Positions 51,404 to 60,195 of a DNA stretch of 64,000 bases are shown one piece after another. The notes under the pieces were generated by a model. The model was given only the letters and a program-made list of their open reading frames with translations, had not been told where the DNA came from and searched no databases. How positions within the stretch are numbered: position 1 is the stretch's first letter; the number at the start of each line of letters is the position of its first letter. A program made the position numbers and the translations under genes. Location: contig NZ_JAUSZM010000003.1 of NCBI RefSeq assembly GCF_030817655.1, positions 7,564,001-7,628,000 of the forward strand. Direction: 5' to 3'. Origin of the DNA: Streptomyces sp. V4I2. Its GTDB lineage: Bacteria > Actinomycetota > Actinomycetes > Streptomycetales > Streptomycetaceae.

Positions 51404-52162
51404 ATGACTGGGGCGAAGACGGCGGTCGACTGGCTCGCATCCGTGGCTCCGGACCCCGAGGCCTGCCGCTGGGAGTGGGAACGCAGCCCTCACGGGGTCG
51501 CGCTCCTGCCCGCGGGCAAGGCCTGGGACGTACTGATCCTGCCGGGTGAGCTCGGCTACCTCGACGTCCTCACCCGCATCCTCGACCAGCCGGGACCGGT
51601 GCTGGTCGACTTCGGCGACGCCCGCATGGGCTTCTTCGTACCGCCCGGGACCGCGGCCCGCTGGCTCGGCACGGGCATCCGTACGGCGGGCGCCGGCACC
51701 TGGATCGTGGTGCCGTACCCGGGCCGCTCCACCGGCGGCGGAGTCCGCTGGCTGGTGCCCCCGGACGGCTCCGGCACCCTCACCGACCCGGCACTCCTCG
51801 AACTGGCGATGCACGAGGCGGCGGCGGGCCTGGCGACGGACGAGCACGACCAGACGGGCACGACCAGACGAGAACGGCGAGACGAGCAGTACGAGCCGAG
51901 AACGACCAGACGAGCACCACCCGAGGTACGACCGAGCGGTCGTCCACACCATCAGGCGACTCGTCGGCCGCCCGTGCGGCCGACGCGGAAGGCCGCCTCC
52001 GCCCACCTGCTACCTACTCCGTCGGCTCGTCGTCGGGCGTCCCCCGCCCGAGGAACAGCCACAAGGACGACAGCAGCACCGCACACAGACACCAACTGGC
52101 CACGACATCCAGCGGCCAGTGGTAGCCGCGGCGGACCAGGCCGAAACCGACGCCGACGTTGA
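51404..52162 (+). CDS. Conserved actinobacterial hypothetical protein with a basic tail
   Basis: A 252-residue protein. The first 140 or so residues look folded: WLASVAPDPEACRWEWERSP, VALLPAGKAWDVLILPGELG, GTGIRTAGAGTWIVVPYPGR and GGVRWLVPPDGSGTLTDPALLELAMHEA. I do not recognise its function. From about residue 150 the sequence becomes Arg/Thr/Pro-rich, with CGACCAGACG repeats in the DNA (51847, 51861, 51903). It also runs 149 bases into the convergent PAP2 gene, so the native stop may have been lost. Its translation start lies in the hairpin above. Confidence 0.6.
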   Translation: MTGAKTAVDWLASVAPDPEACRWEWERSPHGVALLPAGKAWDVLILPGELGYLDVLTRILDQPGPVLVDFGDARMGFFVPPGTAARWLGTGIRTAGAGTWIVVPYPGRSTGGGVRWLVPPDGSGTLTDPALLELAMHEAAAGLATDEHDQTGTTRRERRDEQYEPRTTRRAPPEVRPSGRPHHQATRRPPVRPTRKAASAHLLPTPSARRRASPARGTATRTTAAPHTDTNWPRHPAASGSRGGPGRNRRRR

Positions 52163-52853
52163 CGACCGCACAGGCGATGAGGAGTTCCCGGCGGGCGTAG
52201 GCCGTGCGCAGCCACGGGAAGAGGAGCAGGGCCGCGGAGCCGTACGCGACGGCGGCCGTGGCGGTGTGGCCGGAGGGGTAGTAGCCGGCCCCCGGGGGCA
52301 TGACCGAGGTGCCGTGGCGGGCCGTGAGTTCCTTGAGCGGGATGATCAGCGCCGGGACCAGGGCCATGAGGAGGGCCGCCGCGGCGGGCGGGAGCCACCA
52401 GCGGTCTGTACCACTGCGGCGGCCCCGCCAGGCGACATGGGCCAGGACGGCGGCGAGGACGGGGACCGCGACCTGGATGTTGCCCAGGTCGGCGAGGAGT
52501 TCGGAGAAGCGGTCCGGATGGACCAGGGCGCGGCTGACGCGCTCGTCCGCGCGCAGCAACGGTCCGTCGGCGACGACCTGCCAGGTGATCAGCGCGAAGA
52601 GGAGGGCCGGAAGCCCGAAGAGGAAGAAGAAGGAGGTCGGCCGCCCCGGAACAGGGGGGGTGGTTCCGGGGCGGCCGATCAGATCGGATCGTCGGCCGCC
52701 CCGGGGGGTTTGGGGCGGGCGACTGTCCGATCGGTGAGGAGATCCGGAGCCGGAGGCACCGGTTGTGTGCGCGAGGGCACGACCAGGTCGAAGCTGGGGA
52801 GGCCCCGGCCTGAAGTCGCCCACAGTCCCCTGTGGGCGGGGTGTATCTCTCAT
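52014..52853 (-). CDS. PAP2-family membrane phosphatase
   Basis: A 279-residue integral membrane phosphatase of the phosphatidic-acid/undecaprenyl-pyrophosphate type. After about 85 disordered residues come six membrane segments. The three catalytic blocks are KELTARHGT (variant of KxxxxxxRP), YYPSGHTATAAV, and RRGYHWPLDVVASW, all present. ATG 52853 is chosen because, on the minus strand, TAGGTT ends 8 bases before it and suggests a leaderless mRNA. Its 3' end overlaps the convergent upstream gene. Confidence 0.85.
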   Translation of the reverse strand: MRDTPRPQGTVGDFRPGPPQLRPGRALAHTTGASGSGSPHRSDSRPPQTPRGGRRSDLIGRPGTTPPVPGRPTSFFFLFGLPALLFALITWQVVADGPLLRADERVSRALVHPDRFSELLADLGNIQVAVPVLAAVLAHVAWRGRRSGTDRWWLPPAAAALLMALVPALIIPLKELTARHGTSVMPPGAGYYPSGHTATAAVAYGSAALLLFPWLRTAYARRELLIACAVVNVGVGFGLVRRGYHWPLDVVASWCLCAVLLSSLWLFLGRGTPDDEPTE

Positions 52854-52973
52854 CTGGTTAGAACCTACGTCAGGGGGTGGGCCTAAGACAGGCGGAATCG
52901 AGTCCTCCCATGCACCCCGCACACCTTCTTCACACGGTCTGCCGCTCGCGGAATCACCTGTGCGGCCCACCCG

Positions 52974-54308
52974 TCAGATGCGCGCGAAAGCCTGCTCGAT
53001 GATGTCGAGTCCCTCGCGCAGGAGATCCTCGCCGATGACCAGCGGGGGCAGGAAGCGCAGCACGTTGCCGTAGGTGCCACAGGTCAGGACCAACAGGCCC
53101 TCCTGGTGGCAGGCCTTGGCGAGGGCGGCGGTCGCCTCCGGGTTCGGCTCCTTGGTGGCGCGGTCCTTGACCAGCTCGATGGCGATCATCGCGCCACGGC
53201 CGCGGACGTCGCCGATGATGTCGAACTTCTCGGCCATCGCGGACAGCCGGGCCTTCATCGTCGCCTCGATCGCCTTCGCCCGGGCGTTGAGGTCGAGCTC
53301 CTTCATCGTTTCGATGGAGCCGAGCGCACCCGCGCAGGCGACCGGGTTGCCGCCGTAGGTGCCGCCGAGGCCGCCCGCGTGCGCGGCGTCCATGATCTCG
53401 GCGCGGCCGGTGACGGCGGCGAGCGGCAGACCGCCCGCGATGCCCTTGGCGGTGGTGATCAGGTCGGGGACGATGCCCTCGTCCTCGCAGGCGAACCACT
53501 GGCCGGTACGGCAGAAGCCGGACTGGATCTCGTCGGCGACGAACACGATGCCGTTGTCCGAGGCGAACTTCCGCAGCGCGGGCAGGAAGCCCTTCGCCGG
53601 CTCGATGAAGCCGCCCTCGCCGAGCAGCGGCTCGATGATGATCGCGGCCACGTTGTCCGGGCCGACCTGCTTGGTGATCTGGTCGATGGCCTGGGCGGCG
53701 GCCTCCGGGCCCGCGTTGTCCGGGCCGGTCGGCCAGCGGTAACCGTAGGCCACCGGGACCCGGTAGACCTCGGGCGCGAACGGGCCGAAGCCGTGCTTGT
53801 ACGGCATGTTCTTCGCGGTCAGCGCCATCGTCAGGTTGGTACGGCCGTGGTAGCCGTGGTCGAAGACGACGACCGCCTGCCGCTTGGTGTACGCGCGGGC
53901 GATCTTGACGGCGTTCTCGACGGCCTCGGCGCCCGAGTTGAACAGCGCGGACTTCTTGGCGTGGTCGCCCGGGGTCAGCTCGGCGAGGGCCTCGGCGACC
54001 TCCACGTACCCCTCGTAGGGAGTGACCATGAAACAGGTGTGGGTGAAGTCGGCGAGCTGGGCGGAGGCCCGGCGTACGACGGCCTCGGCGGAGGCGCCGA
54101 CCGAGGTGACCGCGATGCCGGAGCCGAAGTCGATCAGACGGTTGCCGTCGACGTCCTCGATGATCCCGCCGCCCGCGCGCGCGGTGAACACGGGCAGCAC
54201 GGAGCCCACTCCCTGCGCGACCGCGGCGACACGGCGGGCCTGCAGCTCCTGCGACTTCGGGCCGGGGATGGCGGTGACGACGCGGCGCTCCTGCGGAAGT
54301 GCGGTCAT
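52974..54308 (-). CDS. gabT: 4-aminobutyrate aminotransferase
   Basis: A 444-residue class III PLP enzyme that moves the amino group of GABA to 2-oxoglutarate, giving succinate semialdehyde. Motifs include SALFNSGAEAVENAVKIARAYT, VVFDHGYHGRTNLTMALTAK, FVADEIQSGFCRTGQWFACE and the Lys in LITTAKGIAGGLPLAAVTG. GGTYGGNPVACAGALGSIE lies near residue 310. Length and motifs match GabT closely. It is divergent from an ATPase gene and close to the PucR regulator and succinate-semialdehyde dehydrogenase, which fits a GABA pathway. Confidence 0.93.
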   Translation of the reverse strand: MTALPQERRVVTAIPGPKSQELQARRVAAVAQGVGSVLPVFTARAGGGIIEDVDGNRLIDFGSGIAVTSVGASAEAVVRRASAQLADFTHTCFMVTPYEGYVEVAEALAELTPGDHAKKSALFNSGAEAVENAVKIARAYTKRQAVVVFDHGYHGRTNLTMALTAKNMPYKHGFGPFAPEVYRVPVAYGYRWPTGPDNAGPEAAAQAIDQITKQVGPDNVAAIIIEPLLGEGGFIEPAKGFLPALRKFASDNGIVFVADEIQSGFCRTGQWFACEDEGIVPDLITTAKGIAGGLPLAAVTGRAEIMDAAHAGGLGGTYGGNPVACAGALGSIETMKELDLNARAKAIEATMKARLSAMAEKFDIIGDVRGRGAMIAIELVKDRATKEPNPEATAALAKACHQEGLLVLTCGTYGNVLRFLPPLVIGEDLLREGLDIIEQAFARI

Positions 54309-54420
54309 GGGGGCTCCTGGGATGTTGCTCTTGCTGACGATTGCCTTCTCTTTTCTCGCAGGCTAGGGCGGGGACCGGGAGGTGGGCATGCTCCATGTGG
54401 GCGTTCTCGCCGACGCGGCT

Positions 54421-54435
54421 TGTCCGTCTTGGACA
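54421..54435. promoter_or_regulatory. 15-bp dyad upstream of gabT
   Basis: TGTCC-GTCTT-GGACA is a perfect 5-base inverted repeat 113 bases before the gabT start. It is a candidate site for the PucR-type regulator encoded 2.4 kb away. No second copy is seen upstream of that regulator or the dehydrogenase. Confidence 0.35.
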
Positions 54436-54553
54436 TGGCGGTGTGCGGCCCGGTCGGTAGCGGCCCGGCCGCGTAAGCGGTGAACTACCCAGGCGGGGGC
54501 GTTAGATTGACTCGCTGACGGTGGACGGAACGGCTGGTCAAGGGGCGAGGGCG

Positions 54554-56686
54554 ATGGACAGCGACGGGACGCGGGACGCGCGGGGTACGCATGCGAACCC
54601 TGTGCCACGTCCGGCGGGACCCCCGGGGATCCCGGCGATGCCGCCGCGGCCGACCGCGGCTCCGACGCCGGGCGTGCCGCCGAGGCCGGACGGGTCGGCC
54701 TTCCTCGCGTGGCTGCGGACGCCCCGGCCGGAGGCGGCACCGGGGGTGTGGCGGTTCGGGCACAAGCCGCGGCCGGACGAGGAGCCCGAGCAGATCCCGA
54801 CCCGGCAGCTGCTCAGCGGCGCGGTGATCGCCTTCCTCGTCGGCTGGCTGATCTGGTCGCTCCTGTGGAACGGCTACCTCGGCGGCTGGTGGGTCCTGCC
54901 CCTCGAACTCTTCACGCCGGACTCCTGGCGGCACAGCAACGACCGCGTCGGCAACGCCGTCCTCTGGTACAGCTACTACACGCTGATCGCCCTAGCGATC
55001 ATGTTCGCCGTCGGCCGCCTCGGCCGCTGGGGCGAGGTCTGGCGCCGCTTCGGCCCGCCCGCCTGGCGCCGGTCCGCGCCGGTGACCGAACGGCCGCCCA
55101 CCCCCGAGCAGGACCCCGCCGAGTGGCCCCAGCTGCGGGCCGCCGGGGCCGTCGACGCCGCCGAGCGGCTCGCCGCCGAGGCCCGGGCCGGGCTGATGCG
55201 GGACGTCGACCTCGCCCGGATCGACCGCGCCTGGCAGGGCGTGCGCAGCGGCCGGCACAGCCTCGCCACCTTCACCGGCGCGGTGCTCGGCGAAGGCGCC
55301 GCCGCCTGCGCGCACCCCTCCGGCGAGCGCGACCTGCCGACCCGGATCGCCCGGCACGACCTGGTCACCGGCCAGGTGCGCCTGGGCACCACGGCCGACG
55401 ACGCCCGCAACCCGTACGCCTACCGCGGCACCGGCCTCGGCCTCGGCCCCGAGCTGCTCGGCACCTCGCTCCTCGCCGTCGGGCCGCCCGGCTCCGGCAA
55501 GACCGGGACCGTGGTGAACCCGCTCGCCGAGTCGCTGTGCCTGCACGCGCTCGCCGGGCGCGCCTCGGTCGTGGTGGTCGGCGCGGCGGGCGCCGGGCTC
55601 GGCCCGGCCGACTCCTACGACGTGGTCGTACGGATCGGGAATCCGGAATCGGTGTACGACCTCGACCTGTACGGCGGGACGACGGACCCGGACGAGGCGG
55701 CGGCGGTGCTCGCCGAGGCGCTCGTCGGCGATCTCGCCGAGCCGCACCAGGGCGGGGACACCCGCCGCTCCACCACCGTCCTCGCCCAGCTCCTCGGGCC
55801 GTTCCGGACGGTCCACGGACGCTTCCCCTCCGTACCGGAGCTGCGGCAGCTGCTCGACGGATCGCCCGCGCCGCTGGCCGCACTGCGCAAGGGCCTCGAG
55901 GACTCCGGGCAGGAGTCGCTGCTGCGCGAACTGGACGCGCGGGAACGGCAGATGGGACAGCCGGGGGACGTGGGCGGCGTACTCGCGGATCGCGTGGCGC
56001 TGCTCGACCGGCCGGCCTTCGCGGGCTTCTTCGACACGTCCGGACAGTCGCGGCCGTTCTCGCTCAAGGCGCTCGACCATCCCGTGCGGGTGCGCGTCGA
56101 CCTGCCGCAGCGCGGGCACGCCGACGCCTCGCGGATGCTGGCGCGGCTGGTGCTGGCCCAGTTCACGGCGAGTGTGGCGGTACGGGAGGACCGGTCGCTG
56201 TTCGCCTGCCTGATCCTGGACGACGCCACGGGCGTGGTGACGCCCGAAGCGGTGCGGGGCATTCAGCGGCTGCGGTCGGGCAACGCCGGGGTCGTGCTGA
56301 CGCTGCGCACCCTGGACGACGTACCGAGGCCGTTGCGCGGGCCGCTGCTCGGGGCCACCGGGTGCCGGATGGCGCTGTCCGGGCTGACGCCGTGGGACGG
56401 GCAGGACTTCGCCGAGGTGTGGGGCAAGGAGTGGATCGAGGCGCGGGACGTCACCGACCGGCAGATCATCGCCGAGACGCCGGCCGGCAAGGCGCTGCAC
56501 GCGGTGCGGCGGGTGATCACCGGCAAGGCGCCGACCGCGCGGGCGGTGACCGTACGGCAGGTCGAGCGCGAGCGGTGGTCCGCGTCCGAGCTGGCGCACG
56601 GCGTGCCGCCGGGGCACGCGGTGCTGTCCCTCACCAACGTGAAGGGCGAGCACGCGCCGCCGCTGCTGGTGGATCTGCGCGGTTGA
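54554..56686 (+). CDS. Membrane-anchored P-loop ATPase of unknown function
   Basis: A 710-residue protein. A Pro-rich N-terminus of about 60 residues precedes two membrane helices (about 88-110 and 138-160). The ATPase domain begins near 300: Walker A AVGPPGSGKTGTVVNPL, Walker-B-like LFACLILDDATG near 555, and VVLTLRTLDDVPRPLRGPLL near 590 as a sensor-like strand. The order of two helices then ATPase resembles VirD4/TraD coupling proteins, but relaxase or transfer genes are absent. ATG 54554 is preferred over GTG 54521 because it follows AGGGGCGAGG. TAGATT at 54506 is a likely -10. Confidence 0.75.
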   Translation: MDSDGTRDARGTHANPVPRPAGPPGIPAMPPRPTAAPTPGVPPRPDGSAFLAWLRTPRPEAAPGVWRFGHKPRPDEEPEQIPTRQLLSGAVIAFLVGWLIWSLLWNGYLGGWWVLPLELFTPDSWRHSNDRVGNAVLWYSYYTLIALAIMFAVGRLGRWGEVWRRFGPPAWRRSAPVTERPPTPEQDPAEWPQLRAAGAVDAAERLAAEARAGLMRDVDLARIDRAWQGVRSGRHSLATFTGAVLGEGAAACAHPSGERDLPTRIARHDLVTGQVRLGTTADDARNPYAYRGTGLGLGPELLGTSLLAVGPPGSGKTGTVVNPLAESLCLHALAGRASVVVVGAAGAGLGPADSYDVVVRIGNPESVYDLDLYGGTTDPDEAAAVLAEALVGDLAEPHQGGDTRRSTTVLAQLLGPFRTVHGRFPSVPELRQLLDGSPAPLAALRKGLEDSGQESLLRELDARERQMGQPGDVGGVLADRVALLDRPAFAGFFDTSGQSRPFSLKALDHPVRVRVDLPQRGHADASRMLARLVLAQFTASVAVREDRSLFACLILDDATGVVTPEAVRGIQRLRSGNAGVVLTLRTLDDVPRPLRGPLLGATGCRMALSGLTPWDGQDFAEVWGKEWIEARDVTDRQIIAETPAGKALHAVRRVITGKAPTARAVTVRQVERERWSASELAHGVPPGHAVLSLTNVKGEHAPPLLVDLRG

Positions 56687-56813
56687 GGTGACGCGGGGAC
56701 CGTACGCTGAGGCAGAATCGGCACAGGCCGTTCATACGTAGCGGCCAAAAGATCACAAAGATCGCGGCAGCCACACATGCCACACATACCTGTCTCGTAC
56801 ACCTGAAGGCCTC

Positions 56814-58493
56814 ATGCCCCCCACGCTCGCCTCGCTCATCCACCACTCCGCGCTGAAACTGACCGTGCGGGCGGGCGAGGACCGCCTGGACGTGCCGGTC
56901 CGCTGGGCGCACGTCAGCGAGCTCGCCGACCCCGTGCCCTACATGGAGGGCGGCGAGCTGCTGCTGGTCACCGCGCTGAAGCTGGACGCGGAGGACCCTG
57001 AGGCGATGGCGCGCTATGTGAAGCGGCTGGTCGGCGCGGGGGTCGTCGGGCTCGGCTTCGCCGTCGGGGTCAACTACGAGGAGATCCCCAAGGCGCTCGT
57101 CGACGCGGCCGAGCAGGAAGGGCTGCCGCTGCTGGAGGTACCGCGCCGCACGCCCTTCCTCGCCATCAGCAAGGCGGTGTCCGCGGAGATCGCCGCCGAC
57201 CAGTACCGGGCGGTGACCGCGGGCTTCGCGGCGCAGCGAGAACTGACCAAGCAGGCCCTCACGGACGGCCCGGAGGGGCTGCTGAGCGCGCTCGCCTCGC
57301 AGGTCGACGGGTGGGCCGCGCTCTACGACGCCTCGGGCGCCGTCGTCGCCACCGCGCCGGAGTGGGCGGTACGGCGGGCCGCCCGGCTCACGGCGGACGT
57401 CGAGCGGCTTCGGGACCGGCCCGCGCCCGCCTCGTCGGTCGTCGGCGGCCCCGAGCACGAGGACCGGGTCGAACTGCACTCGCTGGGCACCGGGCGGCGG
57501 CCGCGCGCCGCGCTGGCCGTCGGGACCGCCGCGGCCCTCGGCACCGCCGAGCGGTACGCCCTCCACTCGGCCATCGCCCTGCTCACCCTCACGACGGAAC
57601 GGTCACGTTCCCTGCACGCGGCCGAACAGCGGCTCGGCGTGGCGGTGCTGCGCATGCTGCTCGCCGGGGAGCCGGACCACGCGCGCACGGTCGCCGGGGA
57701 TCTGTACGGCGCTCTGCTCGACGCCCCCTTCCGGATGATCGTCGCCGAGTCGGCCTCCGCCGCGTCGGCCGCCCGGGTGCAGACCGACGACCACGCGCAC
57801 GTGCCGCCCGCCAATCCGACGGCCGCCACCCTCGCCGCCGCCGACACGAACGGTGACCCGCTGGGCGCGCTCACCGAAGTCGTCGAGTCGGCGGCGGCCC
57901 GTTCCGGCGAGGCCGTCCTGGTCGTGCCGGAGAACGGGGGCGGCGAGAGCGAGCGGCTGGTGGTGCTCGCCGCGGACGGCGGTGCCGCGGTGGCCGCGTG
58001 CGGGGAGTACGCGGCGGCGCTGGAGGCGGCGCGGGCGGGGGTACGGGAGCAGGCGGCCGGCGGTGACGAGGACGAGCTGGTCGTGGGGCTGTCGGCGCCG
58101 GTCGGGCCGATCGCCGCGGCGGCGGCGTACAAGCAGGCCGAGCAGGCCTTGTCGGTGGCTCGGCGGCGGGGGCGGGTGTTCGTCGAGCACGAGCAGATGG
58201 CGGCCGGGTCGGTGCTGCCGTTGCTGGCCGACGATGCGGTGAAGGCGTTCGCGGACGGTCTGCTGCGGCCGCTGTACGAGCACGACGCGACCGGGCGGGG
58301 GGATCTGGTGGCCTCGCTCCGGGCGTGGCTGTCGCGGCACGGTCAGTGGGATGCGGCGGCCGCGGACCTGGGCGTTCACCGGCATACGCTGCGGTACCGG
58401 ATGCGGCGGGTCGAGGAGATCCTCGGGCGCTCGCTGGACGATCCGGACATGCGGATGGAGCTGTGGCTGGCGCTGAAGGCGACGTCGGCGTAG
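56814..58493 (+). CDS. PucR-family transcriptional regulator of GABA genes (probable)
   Basis: A 559-residue regulator. The N-terminal purine-catabolism-type ligand domain spans about residues 10-125 (VPVRWAHVSELADPVPYMEG). A central region follows, and a C-terminal helix-turn-helix of the PucR/CdaR type at about 505-550: WDAAAADLGVHRHTLRYRMRR, then VEEILG. Such regulators in Actinobacteria sit beside gabT and gabD and activate them with GABA or succinate semialdehyde. That role is inferred from position. It is 112 bases upstream of the dehydrogenase gene. Confidence 0.9.
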   Translation: MPPTLASLIHHSALKLTVRAGEDRLDVPVRWAHVSELADPVPYMEGGELLLVTALKLDAEDPEAMARYVKRLVGAGVVGLGFAVGVNYEEIPKALVDAAEQEGLPLLEVPRRTPFLAISKAVSAEIAADQYRAVTAGFAAQRELTKQALTDGPEGLLSALASQVDGWAALYDASGAVVATAPEWAVRRAARLTADVERLRDRPAPASSVVGGPEHEDRVELHSLGTGRRPRAALAVGTAAALGTAERYALHSAIALLTLTTERSRSLHAAEQRLGVAVLRMLLAGEPDHARTVAGDLYGALLDAPFRMIVAESASAASAARVQTDDHAHVPPANPTAATLAAADTNGDPLGALTEVVESAAARSGEAVLVVPENGGGESERLVVLAADGGAAVAACGEYAAALEAARAGVREQAAGGDEDELVVGLSAPVGPIAAAAAYKQAEQALSVARRRGRVFVEHEQMAAGSVLPLLADDAVKAFADGLLRPLYEHDATGRGDLVASLRAWLSRHGQWDAAAADLGVHRHTLRYRMRRVEEILGRSLDDPDMRMELWLALKATSA

Positions 58494-58605
58494 GCACCCG
58501 GGAGAAGGTGCACCCCCACCACCCTGCCAATCCGGCGCACGTCAACGTCCCACCACTACACACTGGCGAAACGCCATCCGCCATCCCCACCCCTACCGTC
58601 GACAC

Positions 58606-60051
58606 ATGACTTCCACCCACGCCTTCTGGCTCGCCGGCCGCCAGGCCACCGGCGAGGACAGCTTCGACGTCACCTCGCCCTGGGACGGCCGCCTCGTCGG
58701 CAAGGTCGCCGTGCCGAGCGACGCGCAGATCGAGGAGGCCGTGGCCGCCGCGCACGCCGTCCGCGAGGACTTCGCGGCCACCCCCGCCCACCTCCGCGCC
58801 GCCGCCCTCGACCACGTCAGCCGGCGGCTGGCCGAGCGCACGGAGGAGATCGCGCAGCTCATCTCCGCGGAGAACGGCAAGCCGATCAAGTGGGCCCGCG
58901 GCGAGGTCGGCCGGGCCGTCTCCGTGTTCCGGTTCGCGGCCGAGGAGGCGAGGAGGTTCAACGGGGGAGAGGCGCAGCGCCTGGACACCGACGCCGGCGG
59001 TCAGGGCCGCCTCGCGCTCACCCGCCGCTTCCCGAAGGGCGTGGTCCTCGGCATCGCGCCGTTCAACTTCCCCCTGAACCTGTGCGCCCACAAGATCGCC
59101 CCGGCGATCGCCGCCGGTGCGCCGATCATTCTCAAGCCCGCCCCGGCCACCCCGCTCTCCGGCCTCGTCATCGGTGAACTGCTCGCCGAGACCGACCTGC
59201 CGGCCGGTTCCTGGAGCATCCTTCCCGTCCCGAACGACCGGATGCCGGCCCTCGTCCAGGACGAGCGCCTGCCGGTCATCTCCTTCACGGGTTCCGAGAA
59301 GGTCGGCTACGCGATCATGGACTCGGTACCGCGCAAGCACTGCACCCTGGAGCTGGGAGGCAACGGCGCCGCGGTCGTCCTCGGCGACTACGCCTCCGAC
59401 GCCGACCTCGACTGGGCCGCCACCCGCATCGCCACCTTCTCCAACTACCAGGGCGGCCAGTCCTGCATCTCCGTCCAGCGGGTCATCGCGGACGCGTCGG
59501 TGTACGACCGTCTGCTGCCCCGCGTCGTCGCCGCCGTCGAGGCCCAGACCACCGGCGACCCGAGCGACGACAAGACCGACGTCGGGCCGCTGGTCAGCGA
59601 GGACGCCGCCAAGCGGGTCGAGGCGTGGGTGCAGGAGGCCGTCGAGGCCGGGGCCCAGCTTCACGCCGGCGGCAAGCGCGACGGCGCCTCCTACGCGCCG
59701 ACCGTCCTGACCGACGTGCCGGCGAGCACCACCCTCTTCTGCGAGGAGGTCTTCGGGCCGGTCCTCACCGTGCAGAAGGTGGACGGGGAGGCGGCTGCCT
59801 TCGCCGCCGTCAACGACTCCAAGTACGGCCTCCAGGCGGGCGTGTTCACGCACGACCTCCAGGTCGCCTTCCGCGCCCACCGCGCGCTGGAGGTCGGCGG
59901 TGTCGTCATCGGCGACGTGCCGTCCTACCGCGCCGACCAGATGCCGTACGGCGGTGTCAAGCAGTCCGGGGTGGGCCGCGAGGGCGTGAAGTTCGCGATG
60001 GACGACTACACGTACGAGCGGGTTCTTGTACTGACCGGACTCGCCCTCTAG
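58606..60051 (+). CDS. Succinate-semialdehyde dehydrogenase-type aldehyde dehydrogenase
   Basis: A 481-residue aldehyde dehydrogenase distinct from the other two. It has APFNFPLNLCAHKIAPAIAAG, Glu in LELGGNGAAVV, and catalytic Cys in YQGGQSCISVQRV. The C-terminal QMPYGGVKQSGVGREGVKFAMDD replaces the EMPHGG motif of its paralogues. With gabT and PucR beside it, the likely reaction is succinate semialdehyde to succinate. TACCGT ends 6 bases before ATG, so the mRNA is probably leaderless. A 24-bp tandem duplication covers its stop codon. Confidence 0.88.
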   Translation: MTSTHAFWLAGRQATGEDSFDVTSPWDGRLVGKVAVPSDAQIEEAVAAAHAVREDFAATPAHLRAAALDHVSRRLAERTEEIAQLISAENGKPIKWARGEVGRAVSVFRFAAEEARRFNGGEAQRLDTDAGGQGRLALTRRFPKGVVLGIAPFNFPLNLCAHKIAPAIAAGAPIILKPAPATPLSGLVIGELLAETDLPAGSWSILPVPNDRMPALVQDERLPVISFTGSEKVGYAIMDSVPRKHCTLELGGNGAAVVLGDYASDADLDWAATRIATFSNYQGGQSCISVQRVIADASVYDRLLPRVVAAVEAQTTGDPSDDKTDVGPLVSEDAAKRVEAWVQEAVEAGAQLHAGGKRDGASYAPTVLTDVPASTTLFCEEVFGPVLTVQKVDGEAAAFAAVNDSKYGLQAGVFTHDLQVAFRAHRALEVGGVVIGDVPSYRADQMPYGGVKQSGVGREGVKFAMDDYTYERVLVLTGLAL

Positions 60052-60079
60052 CCAATGACCGGACTCACCCTCTAGCTAA
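60032..60079. repeat. 24-bp tandem duplication spanning a stop codon
   Basis: TGACCGGACTCGCCCTCTAG with CCAA (60032-60055) is repeated with two changes at 60056-60079. The first copy contains the dehydrogenase stop, so the second encodes nothing. It is a recent-looking local duplication. Confidence 0.8.
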
Positions 60080-60094
60080 TGGGAACCATTTTCA
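60080..60094. promoter_or_regulatory. Zur-like 15-bp sequence without an obvious target
   Basis: TGGGAACCATTTTCA matches the zinc-regulator box TGAAAATGATTTTCA at 11 of 15 positions, as I recall that consensus. It lies between two convergent genes, so no start codon is in reach. It is listed for completeness. Confidence 0.2.
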
Positions 60095-60130
60095 GCTAAG
60101 GTTGCGTCCGACGCGCTTACGCCGTCCCTG

Positions 60131-60170
60131 AAGGGGCCCGGCACCGATGCCTTCCGGTGCCGGGCCCCTT
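60131..60170. terminator. Bidirectional terminator, 16-base stem
   Basis: AAGGGGCCCGGCACCG (60131-60146) is exactly complementary to 60155-60170, with an 8-base loop. A-A at one end and T-T at the other suit both strands. It separates the dehydrogenase from the convergent glycosidase. Confidence 0.85.
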
Positions 60171-60195
60171 CTCTGCGCCGGTCTCCTCCGGACCC

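Noticed and set aside
54554..56686. Conjugation or type IV secretion locus
   Set aside because: The ATPase looks like a coupling protein but there is no relaxase, no VirB gene and no attachment site nearby.
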